A stretch of DNA of 64,000 nt from Phytomonospora sp040655735. Its GTDB lineage: Bacteria; Actinomycetota; Actinomycetes; Mycobacteriales; Micromonosporaceae. Of this stretch, positions 24,863 through 32,082 are shown piece after piece. Below the pieces are notes generated by a model. That model ran no database searches. It was not told the origin of the DNA and saw nothing but the letters and a program-made list of their open reading frames with translations. The position numbers and the translations under genes were made by a program. The DNA is taken from the NCBI RefSeq assembly GCF_040655735.1, contig NZ_JBFAKK010000020.1, forward strand, positions 32,313-96,312, read 5' to 3'. The first letter of the stretch is position 1. Each line of letters starts with the position of its first letter.

Positions 24863-25945
24863 ATGATCAAGCCCTTCCGTATCGACATCCCCCAGGCCGA
24901 CCTCGACGACCTCGCCGACCGCCTGTCCCGCACCCGCTGGCCCAACGAGGTCGCCGACGCAGGGTGGGACTACGGCTTTCCGCTGGAGCGGCTGAAGGAA
25001 CTCGCCGAATACTGGCGCACGCACTACGACTGGCGCCGGCACGAGGCCGCGCTCAACGAGCTCCCGCACTTCACCACGGAGATCGAGGGGCAGAACATCC
25101 ACTTCGTCCACGTCGAGTCGGCGAACCCGGACGCGCTGCCGCTGATCCTCACGCACGGCTGGCCGGGGTCGTTCCTGGAGTTCCTCGACGTGATCGAGCC
25201 GCTGTCGCGCGACTTCCACCTGGTGATCCCGTCCATGCCGGGTTACGGATTCTCCGGGCCGACCCACGAACGCGGCTGGGACATCATCCGCATCGCGCGG
25301 GCCTGGGCCGAGCTGATGCGCCGCCTCGGCTACGAGCGCTACGGCGCACAGGGCGGTGACTTCGGTTCGGGCGTCTCGATCGCGCTCGGCACGGTGGCGC
25401 CCGAGCACGTCGTCGGGGTGCACGTCAACTATCTGCCGACCCGCCCGGACCCCGACGCCGGCGTCGAACTGTCCGCGTCCGACGAGGCCCGGCTGGACAA
25501 GGTCAGGTCTCTCATGGCCAGCCGGCCGCCGTACCAGGCGTTGCTGGCGGCGACGCCGCAGACGATCGGGTACGCGCTGACCGACTCGCCCGTCGGGCAG
25601 CTGGCCTGGATCGCCGAGCGCTTCGCGCAGTGGACCGACCCGAGCACGCCCATCGACGACGAGCGGATGCTCACCGACATCTCGCTGTACTGGCTCACAG
25701 GGACCGCGGCCTCCTCGGGGCGGTTGCACCACGACTCCACACGGGGGAACGCGCCGTGCCCGGTGCCTCTCGGCGTCGCGGTGTTCGCCCACGACATCAC
25801 GCAGTCGGTGCGGCCCCTGACCGAGCGGCTGTACGACATCAGGCACTGGTCGGAGTTCGAGCGGGGCGGCCACTTCGCGGCCATGGAGGTGCCCGAGCTG
25901 TTCGCCGGCGACGTCCGGGAGTTCTTCCTCGGACTCGCCCGCTAG
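24863..25945 (+). CDS. Epoxide hydrolase (EHN domain, alpha/beta fold)
   Basis: A 360-residue enzyme with the epoxide-hydrolase N-terminal domain (LSRTRWPNEVADAGWDYG) and oxyanion motif HGWPG at 98-102. The nucleophile Asp166 is in GAQGGDFG and His337 is in RGGHFAAMEVPEL near the end. Lid tyrosines are plausible at HVNYLP and SLYWLTG. It would open epoxides to diols in the cytoplasm, in detoxification or secondary metabolism. ATG 24863 is the start. It is probably controlled through the large palindrome upstream and ends in a strong bidirectional terminator. Confidence 0.92.
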   Translation: MIKPFRIDIPQADLDDLADRLSRTRWPNEVADAGWDYGFPLERLKELAEYWRTHYDWRRHEAALNELPHFTTEIEGQNIHFVHVESANPDALPLILTHGWPGSFLEFLDVIEPLSRDFHLVIPSMPGYGFSGPTHERGWDIIRIARAWAELMRRLGYERYGAQGGDFGSGVSIALGTVAPEHVVGVHVNYLPTRPDPDAGVELSASDEARLDKVRSLMASRPPYQALLAATPQTIGYALTDSPVGQLAWIAERFAQWTDPSTPIDDERMLTDISLYWLTGTAASSGRLHHDSTRGNAPCPVPLGVAVFAHDITQSVRPLTERLYDIRHWSEFERGGHFAAMEVPELFAGDVREFFLGLAR

Positions 25946-25950
25946 GGAAC

Positions 25951-25999
25951 ACGGCCGGCCGCGAGGCCCCGGGTACTGCGGGGGCTCGCGGCCGGCCGT
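25951..25999. terminator. Strong bidirectional terminator
   Basis: Nearly perfect arms of 19-20 bases (ACGGCCGGCCGCGAG-GCCCC and its complement) enclose the loop GGGTACTGCG. It lies 5 bases after the epoxide hydrolase stop and 7 bases before the end of the convergent hypothetical gene. Confidence 0.85.
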
Positions 26000-26006
26000 C
26001 GCGCGC

Positions 26007-26438
26007 TCATGCGGTGGCGAGGACTTCGGTGATCTTGCGGATCATCTCGGTCAGGGGTGCGCTGGGCACGCCGCGCCCGGCCCGCGCGGCGGCGTCGAGG
26101 GCGACGGCGATGGTGGCGCGGAAGTTGTCGGCCTCGGCGGGATCGTGGGCATCGAGGAGGGCCACCGACGCGGCGAGCGCGGGGAAGACCTGGTCGGCGA
26201 GGACGGCGCCGGACTTGGTCTGGAGTTTGAAGTCCTTGGACTTGGCGGACAGGACGTGTCCGACCAGGCCGGTCGCCGAGTTCAGCGCGAGGGTGCCGTG
26301 GGTGGCGACCTTGTGCGGCGAGCCGGCGACGTCGGCGAAGGACAGCAGCGTGATCGCGCCGAAGGCGGCGGTGCGGATGGTGGCCTTGTCCTGGTCGGAG
26401 AGGGCGATGGCGGTGAGGGGAGATCCGTTGTTCGTCAT
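26007..26438 (-). CDS. Hypothetical protein, all-helical
   Basis: A 143-residue protein that I do not recognise (MTNNGSPLTAIALSDQDKAT; ends IRKITEVLATA). It is alanine-rich, predicted helical, without cysteines, membrane segments or signal peptide. The pattern FGAITLLSFADVAGSPHKVA suggests a small ligand-binding or scaffold protein. The start is set at ATG 26438; a GTG at 26468 would add 10 residues, and neither has a good ribosome site. Base composition and codon use match the neighbours, so it is likely a real gene. The 222 bases between it and the next gene hold no convincing feature. Confidence 0.55.
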   Translation of the reverse strand: MTNNGSPLTAIALSDQDKATIRTAAFGAITLLSFADVAGSPHKVATHGTLALNSATGLVGHVLSAKSKDFKLQTKSGAVLADQVFPALAASVALLDAHDPAEADNFRATIAVALDAAARAGRGVPSAPLTEMIRKITEVLATA

Positions 26439-26660
26439 GTCGGCAACTATCGGCGGGGGCGCTGACACCGGGCTGTCGGCGCTCTGACACGGGCGCTGAC
26501 AGGGGTGCGGGTGCGGGTCAGGCCCTGAACCAGGCGGTCAGGCACTCCGTCAGTCCGCGCGACGATGCGCCGCTCATCGGTTTCGTGGTCCGCCCGACCG
26601 CTCGCCCGAGCGCGGTGACCACCTCCGCGAAGCCACTTCGCCCGCGTGACGACACCGGCC

Positions 26661-27334
26661 TCAGTCGATGGGCGGCGTGTACCCGGTCCTGTCGGCGGGG
26701 TGGGCGACGTCGAAGGCGCTGACTCGCTTGGGGCGCGTCGCGACCACCGCTCGGCGGGTGAGCTCGGTGGGAACTTCGTTCCAGAGCGCGTCGGCGGTGT
26801 CCTGTGGGCGGGTCGTGGTGACGTGCAGGCGAATGTCGCGTTCCGGGTAGACGCACGTGGTCAGGTGTCCGAGGCCGGCGACAGCGGCGGGGAGGCGGCA
26901 GCGTGTGGTCAGCAGGTTCCGCTGTTCTCGGGTGAGGTCTTCGAAGGCGAGGACGACTTCGTGTTCGCCGCCCTCGGGGTCGAGGTCGATGAGCCCGGTC
27001 GTGACCATCCCGCGGCCGGGTCCACCTGAATCACCCAGCCGCCCTGGTTCTCCGTCCACACCGTAAGCATGCCGTCGATGGTGTAGAACTTCGCGGGCGT
27101 GGCCGGGTCGTTCTGCACCATCCGCAGCCGGCGCCCCACGAGCGTGAACCACTCCACGAGCACCCGCGGGAGGTCCCTCCCGACCTTCCCGACCCGCTCG
27201 ACCGCGGCGGCGACGTCCCCGGCCGTGCCGCCGTCCTCTGCGCCCAGAGGTTCGGCGTACCAGCGGTCGAGGAAGTCGACGAGCCAGGCCCACCGGTCCG
27301 TGGCCGGTAGCGAGGCCTGCGCGGGAGTCGACAC
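26661..27334 (-). pseudogene. SUKH/SMI1-KNR4-like gene interrupted by a frameshift
   Basis: Two overlapping minus-strand frames make one SMI1/KNR4-like protein. The first (from GTG 27334: WAWLVDFLDRWYAEPL, then FYTIDGMLTVWTENQGGW) loses sense after VIQVDPAAG near 27020. The other frame picks up with LIDLDPEGGEHEVVLAFEDL and runs to TGYTPPID at 26661. The WTENQG motif followed by a PERDIRLHVTT strand fits SUKH proteins, many of which are immunity proteins. The shift is one or two bases in a G/C-rich run near 27010-27030. It could be a sequencing error, but a decayed gene is plausible because the integrase begins 22 bases from its start. Confidence 0.6.
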
Positions 27335-27356
27335 GCGGCGAACCTACCGACGCCTG

Positions 27357-29618
27357 ATGCAGGCTCTCCCCGATTGGGTCGAAGGGTCCTACTGGACCCG
27401 GTGGAACCTCAATGGAGGACTGGAGGCACTCCTGGAGCTGCTGCGGGAACAGACTGGTGATGGCTGGCAGGCCAAGTGGTCAGCGTTGACACAGCAGTAT
27501 CCGTTGTGGACCGGTTGGCCCGAGCAGATGCGCGGCCGCCGAGGTTCAGGACGCCGCACGTTCATCAGCGCCGGCGTCCGTAGTGTCTTTCACCTGCGGT
27601 TGATCCAGCCGAGCCTGCCGTTCTTGCGCAGCTACCACTCTCCGCAGATGTATGCCCGAATTCGGCAGGTCGTGTCCCCAGCGTTGTTCGCCGCTGCCGA
27701 GCACGCTGCCCAAGCCCGCGGTGTGAGGGGAGAGCACCTGCGCGAGGCGCTCAACAACCTCAGCACCACAGTTCTGCTTACTGGCAAGGACCTCGATGAG
27801 GTCACCGGCGATGACCTCATCGCCTTGAGCGCCCACGCCCGCAGCTACACGCCGAAGTACACCGCCGGATCCAACGCCGCCTGGCAGATGATGACCGACA
27901 TCGGTGTCTTCCCGGTAGGAAGCACCCGGCGCCAGGCGATGCGTACCGGCCAGAAGACCACCGCCGAACTCGTCGACGCCTACGGGATCGAGAACCGGCC
28001 CATCCGTGACCTGCTCGTCCGCTACCTCGACGAGCACCGGCCCTGCCTGGACTACGGCAGCCTCGTCGAACGGGTCCGCACGGTCAGCAAACGCTACTGG
28101 CGCGAGATCGAACTCCTCAGCCCCGGTATCGCCACCCTCGAGGTCCCGCGCGAGGTCATCGCGGCCTGGAAGGACAAGCTCGCGTTCATCGACGGCGACC
28201 CGCTACGGCCCCGCATAGGGTTTGCGACCATCTTGACGATGGTGCGCGCGTTTTACCTCGACATCCAGGAGTGGGCGCTGGAAGACCCCACGTGGGCGCC
28301 GTGGGTGGCGCGCTGTCCGATCAGCCGCAACGACACCGAGGGCCTGACCAAGACCAAGAAGGCCACCACCGCGCGGATGCACCAGCGGGTCCGCGACCGC
28401 CTTCCTCACCTCCCGCGCCTGGTCGCCTCGGCCGAAGATTGGAAAGCCGACCAGACTGCGTTCCTCGCCACGGCCTTCGCCTGCAGCCTCGATGAGGAGT
28501 TCACCCACAACGGTGTGGCGTACCGGCGTGTGGTCGGCAAGCTGTTCCGGCGCCTGCGCAGCAAACTCCCCGACGCTCGCCTCTACGCCGAAAACCTCGA
28601 AACCGGTGACGTCATCGATGTTGCCTACCAGGAGGACAACGCGTTTTGGACCTGGGCGATCATCGAGACCCTGCGCCACACCGGTATCCGTATCGAGGAA
28701 CTGCTTGAACTGACCCACTTGGCGCTGGTTTCCTACCGGCTGCCCGGCACCGGCGAAGTCGTTCCCCTGCTGCAGATCGTGCCGTCCAAGAGCAACGAGG
28801 AACGCCTGCTGCTGGTCACCCCCGAACTGGCCAGCGTCCTGGCATCGGTGATCAGCCGCTTGCGTGCCTACGACGGGCAGATCCCGCTCACCGCCCGCTA
28901 TGACGGCATCGAACGCACCACCAGCGCGCCCCTGCCGCACTTGTTCCCCCGTCGTTCTGGATGGCGCTTCGAGGTCATCAGCCAAGGCACCGTGTTGAAG
29001 CTCCTGCGCGTCGCGGTGGCCCGCACTGGCATCGTCGACCAGAGCGGTCAGCCCCTGCGCTACACCCCGCACGACTTCCGGCGCATGTTCGCCACCGAAG
29101 CCGTCACCGGCGGCCTGCCGGTCCACATCGCCGCCCGCATCCTCGGCCACGCCAACATCAACACCACCCAGGCCTACCGCGCCGTTTTCCATGATGACCT
29201 CGTCCGCGCCTACCGCGCCTTCATCGACTCCCGCCGCGCCGTCCGCCCGACCGAGGAGTACAGGCAGCCCACCGACGCCGAATGGAACGAGTTCCAGCAG
29301 CACTTCGAGCTCCGCAAACTCGAACTCGGCACCTGCGGGCGCCCCTACGGGACCCCCTGCAACCACGAACACGCCTGCATTCGCTGCCCCATGATGCGCA
29401 TCGACCCACGCGCCGAGCACCGCCTGGCCGAGATCATCGCCAACCTCACCGACCGCATCGGCGAAGCCCACACCAACGGCTGGTTCGGCGAAGTCGACGG
29501 CCTCGAAACCAGCCGACGCGCCGCCGAACACAAACTCGCCGCCATCCACCGCACCACCCGCAACACGCCAGGTGCCACCAACCTCGGCATCCCCACCCTT
29601 CGCGCCGAAGCCACTTGA
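27357..29618 (+). CDS. Large tyrosine recombinase / site-specific integrase
   Basis: A 753-residue integrase with a full catalytic set: Arg445 (HTGIRIEELLEL), Lys478 (VPSKSNEERLL), His572 and Arg575 (TPHDFRRMFATE), His598 (LGHANINTTQ) and Tyr607 (AYRAVF). After the catalytic domain is a four-cysteine cluster (Cys660, 668, 674 and 677), probably zinc-binding. The length is twice that of phage integrases and recalls transposon recombinases of the Tn554 TnpA/TnpB kind. ATG 27357 lacks a ribosome site, while the frame is open further upstream, so the 5' end may be truncated or start differently. It should be the mobility function for the downstream cassette. Confidence 0.88.
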   Translation: MQALPDWVEGSYWTRWNLNGGLEALLELLREQTGDGWQAKWSALTQQYPLWTGWPEQMRGRRGSGRRTFISAGVRSVFHLRLIQPSLPFLRSYHSPQMYARIRQVVSPALFAAAEHAAQARGVRGEHLREALNNLSTTVLLTGKDLDEVTGDDLIALSAHARSYTPKYTAGSNAAWQMMTDIGVFPVGSTRRQAMRTGQKTTAELVDAYGIENRPIRDLLVRYLDEHRPCLDYGSLVERVRTVSKRYWREIELLSPGIATLEVPREVIAAWKDKLAFIDGDPLRPRIGFATILTMVRAFYLDIQEWALEDPTWAPWVARCPISRNDTEGLTKTKKATTARMHQRVRDRLPHLPRLVASAEDWKADQTAFLATAFACSLDEEFTHNGVAYRRVVGKLFRRLRSKLPDARLYAENLETGDVIDVAYQEDNAFWTWAIIETLRHTGIRIEELLELTHLALVSYRLPGTGEVVPLLQIVPSKSNEERLLLVTPELASVLASVISRLRAYDGQIPLTARYDGIERTTSAPLPHLFPRRSGWRFEVISQGTVLKLLRVAVARTGIVDQSGQPLRYTPHDFRRMFATEAVTGGLPVHIAARILGHANINTTQAYRAVFHDDLVRAYRAFIDSRRAVRPTEEYRQPTDAEWNEFQQHFELRKLELGTCGRPYGTPCNHEHACIRCPMMRIDPRAEHRLAEIIANLTDRIGEAHTNGWFGEVDGLETSRRAAEHKLAAIHRTTRNTPGATNLGIPTLRAEAT

Positions 29619-29633
29619 CCCCGAACACCGGGG

Positions 29634-29665
29634 TTGCATCCTGTACCCGGGTACAGGGTTACCGT
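29634..29665 (+). promoter_or_regulatory. MerR-type promoter/operator of the metal cassette
   Basis: TTGCAT (29634-29639) and TACCGT (29660-29665) are separated by a 20-base spacer (19 if the -10 is read one base earlier). The spacer holds the perfect 18-bp palindrome CCTGTACCCGGGTACAGG at 29640-29657. A long spacer filled by a dyad is the hallmark of promoters that MerR-family activators untwist. A small hairpin (CCCCG/CGGGG, 29619-29633) sits just before it and may end the integrase transcript. The first ATG at 29673 would be almost leaderless. Confidence 0.85.
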
Positions 29666-29672
29666 CGTTTCC

Positions 29673-30023
29673 ATGAGCATCAACATCGGTCCTGAACTGG
29701 ATTGGGCGCCCGAGGCGTGCACGCTTCCCACCGCTGAGCAGCCGCTGCGGCTGGCCGAGTTCGACGGCCTGTTCGCCGCGCACCTGGACTCGGCCGAGCT
29801 GCCGGCACCGACCCGGGCCGTGCTCGTTCTGGCCGGTGCCGGAGGCTTGGAGGCGAAGGTGCGCGACCTGGCCGGGCGGGAGTCGTCGTGCTGTTCGTTC
29901 TTCGCCTTCACCGTCACCCCCACAAAGGCGGGGGTGGAACTGGGCATCGAGGTCCCGGCCGCGCACGAGGGTGTCCTGGCTGCCCTGGTGACACGCGCCG
30001 AGGCCGCCAAGGCGTCGAGGTGA
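29673..30023 (+). CDS. Small CC-motif protein of the MerR cassette
   Basis: A 116-residue soluble protein with adjacent cysteines in LAGRESSCCSFFAFTVT (near 67-83). Short proteins with an E-x-CC-x-F motif are often found beside MerR regulators in actinobacterial metal operons. They look like metal-binding or chaperone proteins, but their biochemistry is not known to me. It is the first gene after the MerR-type promoter, and its TGA overlaps the GTG of merR. The ATG 29673 start is supported by the promoter position. Confidence 0.7.
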   Translation: MSINIGPELDWAPEACTLPTAEQPLRLAEFDGLFAAHLDSAELPAPTRAVLVLAGAGGLEAKVRDLAGRESSCCSFFAFTVTPTKAGVELGIEVPAAHEGVLAALVTRAEAAKASR

Positions 30024-30448
30024 GCAAGGGCCTGCGCAGCGGGGAAGTCGCCGAGGCGGCGGGGGTGAACATGCAGACCCTGCGCTACTACGAGCGCCGG
30101 GGCCTGCTGGCCGAACCACGCCGCAGCCTCGGCGGTCACCGCCTCTACCCGCCCGAGGCGGTCGACACACTGCGGATCATCAAGACCGCCCAGCGCCTGG
30201 GTTTCACCCTCGACGAGGTCGCCGACCTGCTCGACCTAGGCCGCCGACGCCACACCCACGAGGCGGGCCTGAAAGCCCGCGCCGAGGTCAAGCTGACCGA
30301 AGTCGAGGCCCGCATCAGCGACCTGCAGGTCATCGCCGCGACCCTGCGCACCGCGATTAGCGCCGGATGCGACGACCTGGCCGCGTGTGCGGCCAACCCC
30401 TGCTGCCCGATCCCGTTCACCGGCCTGACCCGCGAGGACCCCACATGA
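30020..30448 (+). CDS. MerR family metal-responsive regulator
   Basis: A 142-residue MerR protein. The N-terminal winged helix is LRSGEVAEAAGVNMQTLRYYERRGLL, with GGHRLYP as the wing; a dimer helix follows at about 75-115. The metal loop is GCDDLAACAANPCCPIPF with four cysteines. The cysteine that mercury-type MerR has at the start of the dimer helix (HCEEA) is replaced here (HTHEA), so metal choice may differ. The GTG start overlaps the previous stop (GTGA) and its own stop overlaps the next start (ATGA). It should activate the promoter at 29634 in response to a soft metal such as mercury. Confidence 0.88.
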   Translation: MSKGLRSGEVAEAAGVNMQTLRYYERRGLLAEPRRSLGGHRLYPPEAVDTLRIIKTAQRLGFTLDEVADLLDLGRRRHTHEAGLKARAEVKLTEVEARISDLQVIAATLRTAISAGCDDLAACAANPCCPIPFTGLTREDPT

Positions 30449-30735
30449 ACACCACCACTTCGCCCCCGACCGCGCGCCGCAGCCTGCTGCGCAGGCTTCT
30501 GCCTGGTGGAATGGCTGGGTTGACCGGGCTGGCGTGCGCGGCGTGCTGCGCCATCCCCGTCCTGGTCACCGCCGGGGTCTTGGGCGGCGCCGGGTGGGCC
30601 GCCTTGGGCGACGTCATGCCCGGCATCGCCGTGGTGATGGCCGCCCTTACCGGCCTGGCCTGGTGGATGCTCCGCCGACGCCGCGCCCACGCCACCGGCT
30701 GCCAAGGCGGCTCTTGCGCCTGCGGAACCACATGA
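30445..30735 (+). CDS. MerF-like mercury transport membrane protein
   Basis: A 96-residue protein with two membrane segments. The first holds ACAACCAIPVLVTAGVLGG (CC at 34-35, followed by xxP), the vicinal-cysteine motif of MerT/MerF mercury importers. The second is the MPGIAVVMAALTGLAWWML region, then RRRR. The cytoplasmic tail adds more cysteines (GCQGGSCACGTT), equivalent to the second MerF pair. It would take Hg(II) or a similar thiophilic ion into the cell. It overlaps merR by ATGA. No mercuric reductase follows, so the fate of the ion is not explained by this cassette. Confidence 0.75.
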   Translation: MNTTTSPPTARRSLLRRLLPGGMAGLTGLACAACCAIPVLVTAGVLGGAGWAALGDVMPGIAVVMAALTGLAWWMLRRRRAHATGCQGGSCACGTT

Positions 30736-30760
30736 TCGCCACCGACTACCCTCCACGGTC

Positions 30761-31093
30761 ATGACCCTGCTGCGTTCCCTGCTGCTGTTCGGCCTCGCCG
30801 CCCTCCTCGAGATCGGCGGGGCCTGGCTGATCTGGCAGGGCTGGCGCGAACACCGCGGCCTGTGGTGGATCGCCGGCGGTGTGGTCGCCCTGGGCGCCTA
30901 CGGCTTCGTCGCCGCCTTCCAACCCGACGCCAACTTCGGCCGCATCCTGGCCGCCTACGGCGGCATCTTCGTCGCCGGATCCCTGGCCTGGGGCATGATC
31001 GTCGACAAGTTCAAACCCGACCGGTGGGACGTCATCGGCGCGGTGATCTGCCTGGTCGGCGTCGCGGTGATCATGTACGCACCCCGCACCTGA
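30761..31093 (+). CDS. ynfA: YnfA family (UPF0060) small membrane protein
   Basis: A 110-residue protein with four predicted membrane helices. The signature LLEIGGAWLIWQGWREH is near 15-31, FGRILAAYGGIFVAGSLAWG near 59-78 and KFKPDRWDVIGAVICLVGV near 82-100; all are diagnostic for YnfA. The family is SMR-like and has been linked to export of cationic compounds. It closes the MerR-controlled operon, 25 bases after the MerF-like gene. Its stop is 8 bases from the convergent ligase stop. Confidence 0.9.
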   Translation: MTLLRSLLLFGLAALLEIGGAWLIWQGWREHRGLWWIAGGVVALGAYGFVAAFQPDANFGRILAAYGGIFVAGSLAWGMIVDKFKPDRWDVIGAVICLVGVAVIMYAPRT

Positions 31094-31101
31094 TCGCAGC
31101 C

Positions 31102-32001
31102 CTACATCAAATCTGTCCTAATCCGGTTAAACCGCGCATGCCGCACCCGCCCCTGCGGCGTCACCTCCGCGTACGCCACCTCCACCGTCAGCTCCGGCCG
31201 CACCCACCGCACCCCGCCCGCGTCCTTGCGCGGCACCTCGCCCGCGAACGGCGAGCGCTCGACCGCCAGCGGCTCCAGCTCGGCGACCAGCGTCCGCTGC
31301 GTCCGCTCGTCGAATCCCGTCCCGACCCGTCCCCGGTAGACCAGCCCTTCCGGCGTGCGCTCGCCGAGGACCAGCGACGACAGTGCCCGCCGGTCACTCG
31401 TCCACCCGCCGACGAGGTAGTCCCCGGTCACCAGGTGCTTGACCTTCACCCACGCCGACGAGCGGGCGCCGGGCAGGTAGGGCGAGTCGAGCCGTTTGGC
31501 GACCACGCCCTCCAGCCGCTGCTCGGCACTGATGGACATGGCGGCCGGCCCGTCGTAGGTGACCGGCGGCGTGATCCAGTGCGGGCCTTCGAGGCCGAGC
31601 GCGTCGAGGGCGGCCCGGCGCTCGCGGTAGGGGAGCCGGCGCAGGTCGCGGCCGTCGAGCCGCAGCAGGTCGAAGATCATGTACGCGACCGGCGTGGTCC
31701 GCGCCAGCCGCAGCGCCGTCTTCGCCTCGGTGACGCCCATGCGCTTGGCCAGCAGCGTGAAGGAGGGCCGCATCGCCTCGTCGAAGGCGACGACCTCACC
31801 GTCGAGGAGCGCGTCGCCGACCGCCCCGCCGAGCGCGCGCAGCTCGGGGTAGGCGACCGTCACGTCCCGGCCGGAGCGTGAGGTCAGGGCCGCGACGCCC
31901 CCGCCGACGTCGGCGAGGACGCGCACGCCGTCCCACTTGAACTCGTACGCCCAGCCTTCGCCTGACGGCAGCTTCCCGGCCACCGCGAGCATCGGCTCCA
32001 C
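31102..32001 (-). CDS. ATP-dependent DNA ligase (LigD ligase-domain type)
   Basis: A 299-residue ligase consisting of the adenylation domain and OB fold only. The nucleotidyl motif reads EFKWDGVR (catalytic Lys near residue 22), DGEVVAFDE is motif III, EGVVAKR motif IV and WVKVKH motif V. Polymerase and nuclease domains of full LigD are absent. The start is GTG 32001. It is divergent from Ku across 81 bases, so the two are the end-joining pair. Its 3' end touches the mobile cassette, but the C-terminal sequence RFNRIRTDLM looks complete. Confidence 0.9.
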   Translation of the reverse strand: MEPMLAVAGKLPSGEGWAYEFKWDGVRVLADVGGGVAALTSRSGRDVTVAYPELRALGGAVGDALLDGEVVAFDEAMRPSFTLLAKRMGVTEAKTALRLARTTPVAYMIFDLLRLDGRDLRRLPYRERRAALDALGLEGPHWITPPVTYDGPAAMSISAEQRLEGVVAKRLDSPYLPGARSSAWVKVKHLVTGDYLVGGWTSDRRALSSLVLGERTPEGLVYRGRVGTGFDERTQRTLVAELEPLAVERSPFAGEVPRKDAGGVRWVRPELTVEVAYAEVTPQGRVRHARFNRIRTDLM

Positions 32002-32082
32002 GGGTCGATCGTATGGCCGCGCGGCCCCACGAGATTGCGAATTTCACTCACCGTGATCGTTTGGCTACGGCACTCTCTATAT

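Larger units (their letters stand above)
27340..31093 (+). mobile_element. Putative mobile island: tyrosine recombinase plus MerR-controlled cassette
   Basis: A large tyrosine recombinase and four overlapping or closely spaced metal-response genes lie between a broken SUKH-like gene and the 3' end of a DNA ligase gene. All five genes point the same way and the right edge is 8 bases from the ligase stop. I could not find flanking direct repeats or att sites, so the borders are approximate. Confidence 0.45.

Noticed and set aside
26518..26660. C-terminal fragment of a frame ending GLTECLTAWFRA as a gene remnant
   Set aside because: The segment is too short and matches no family I know.
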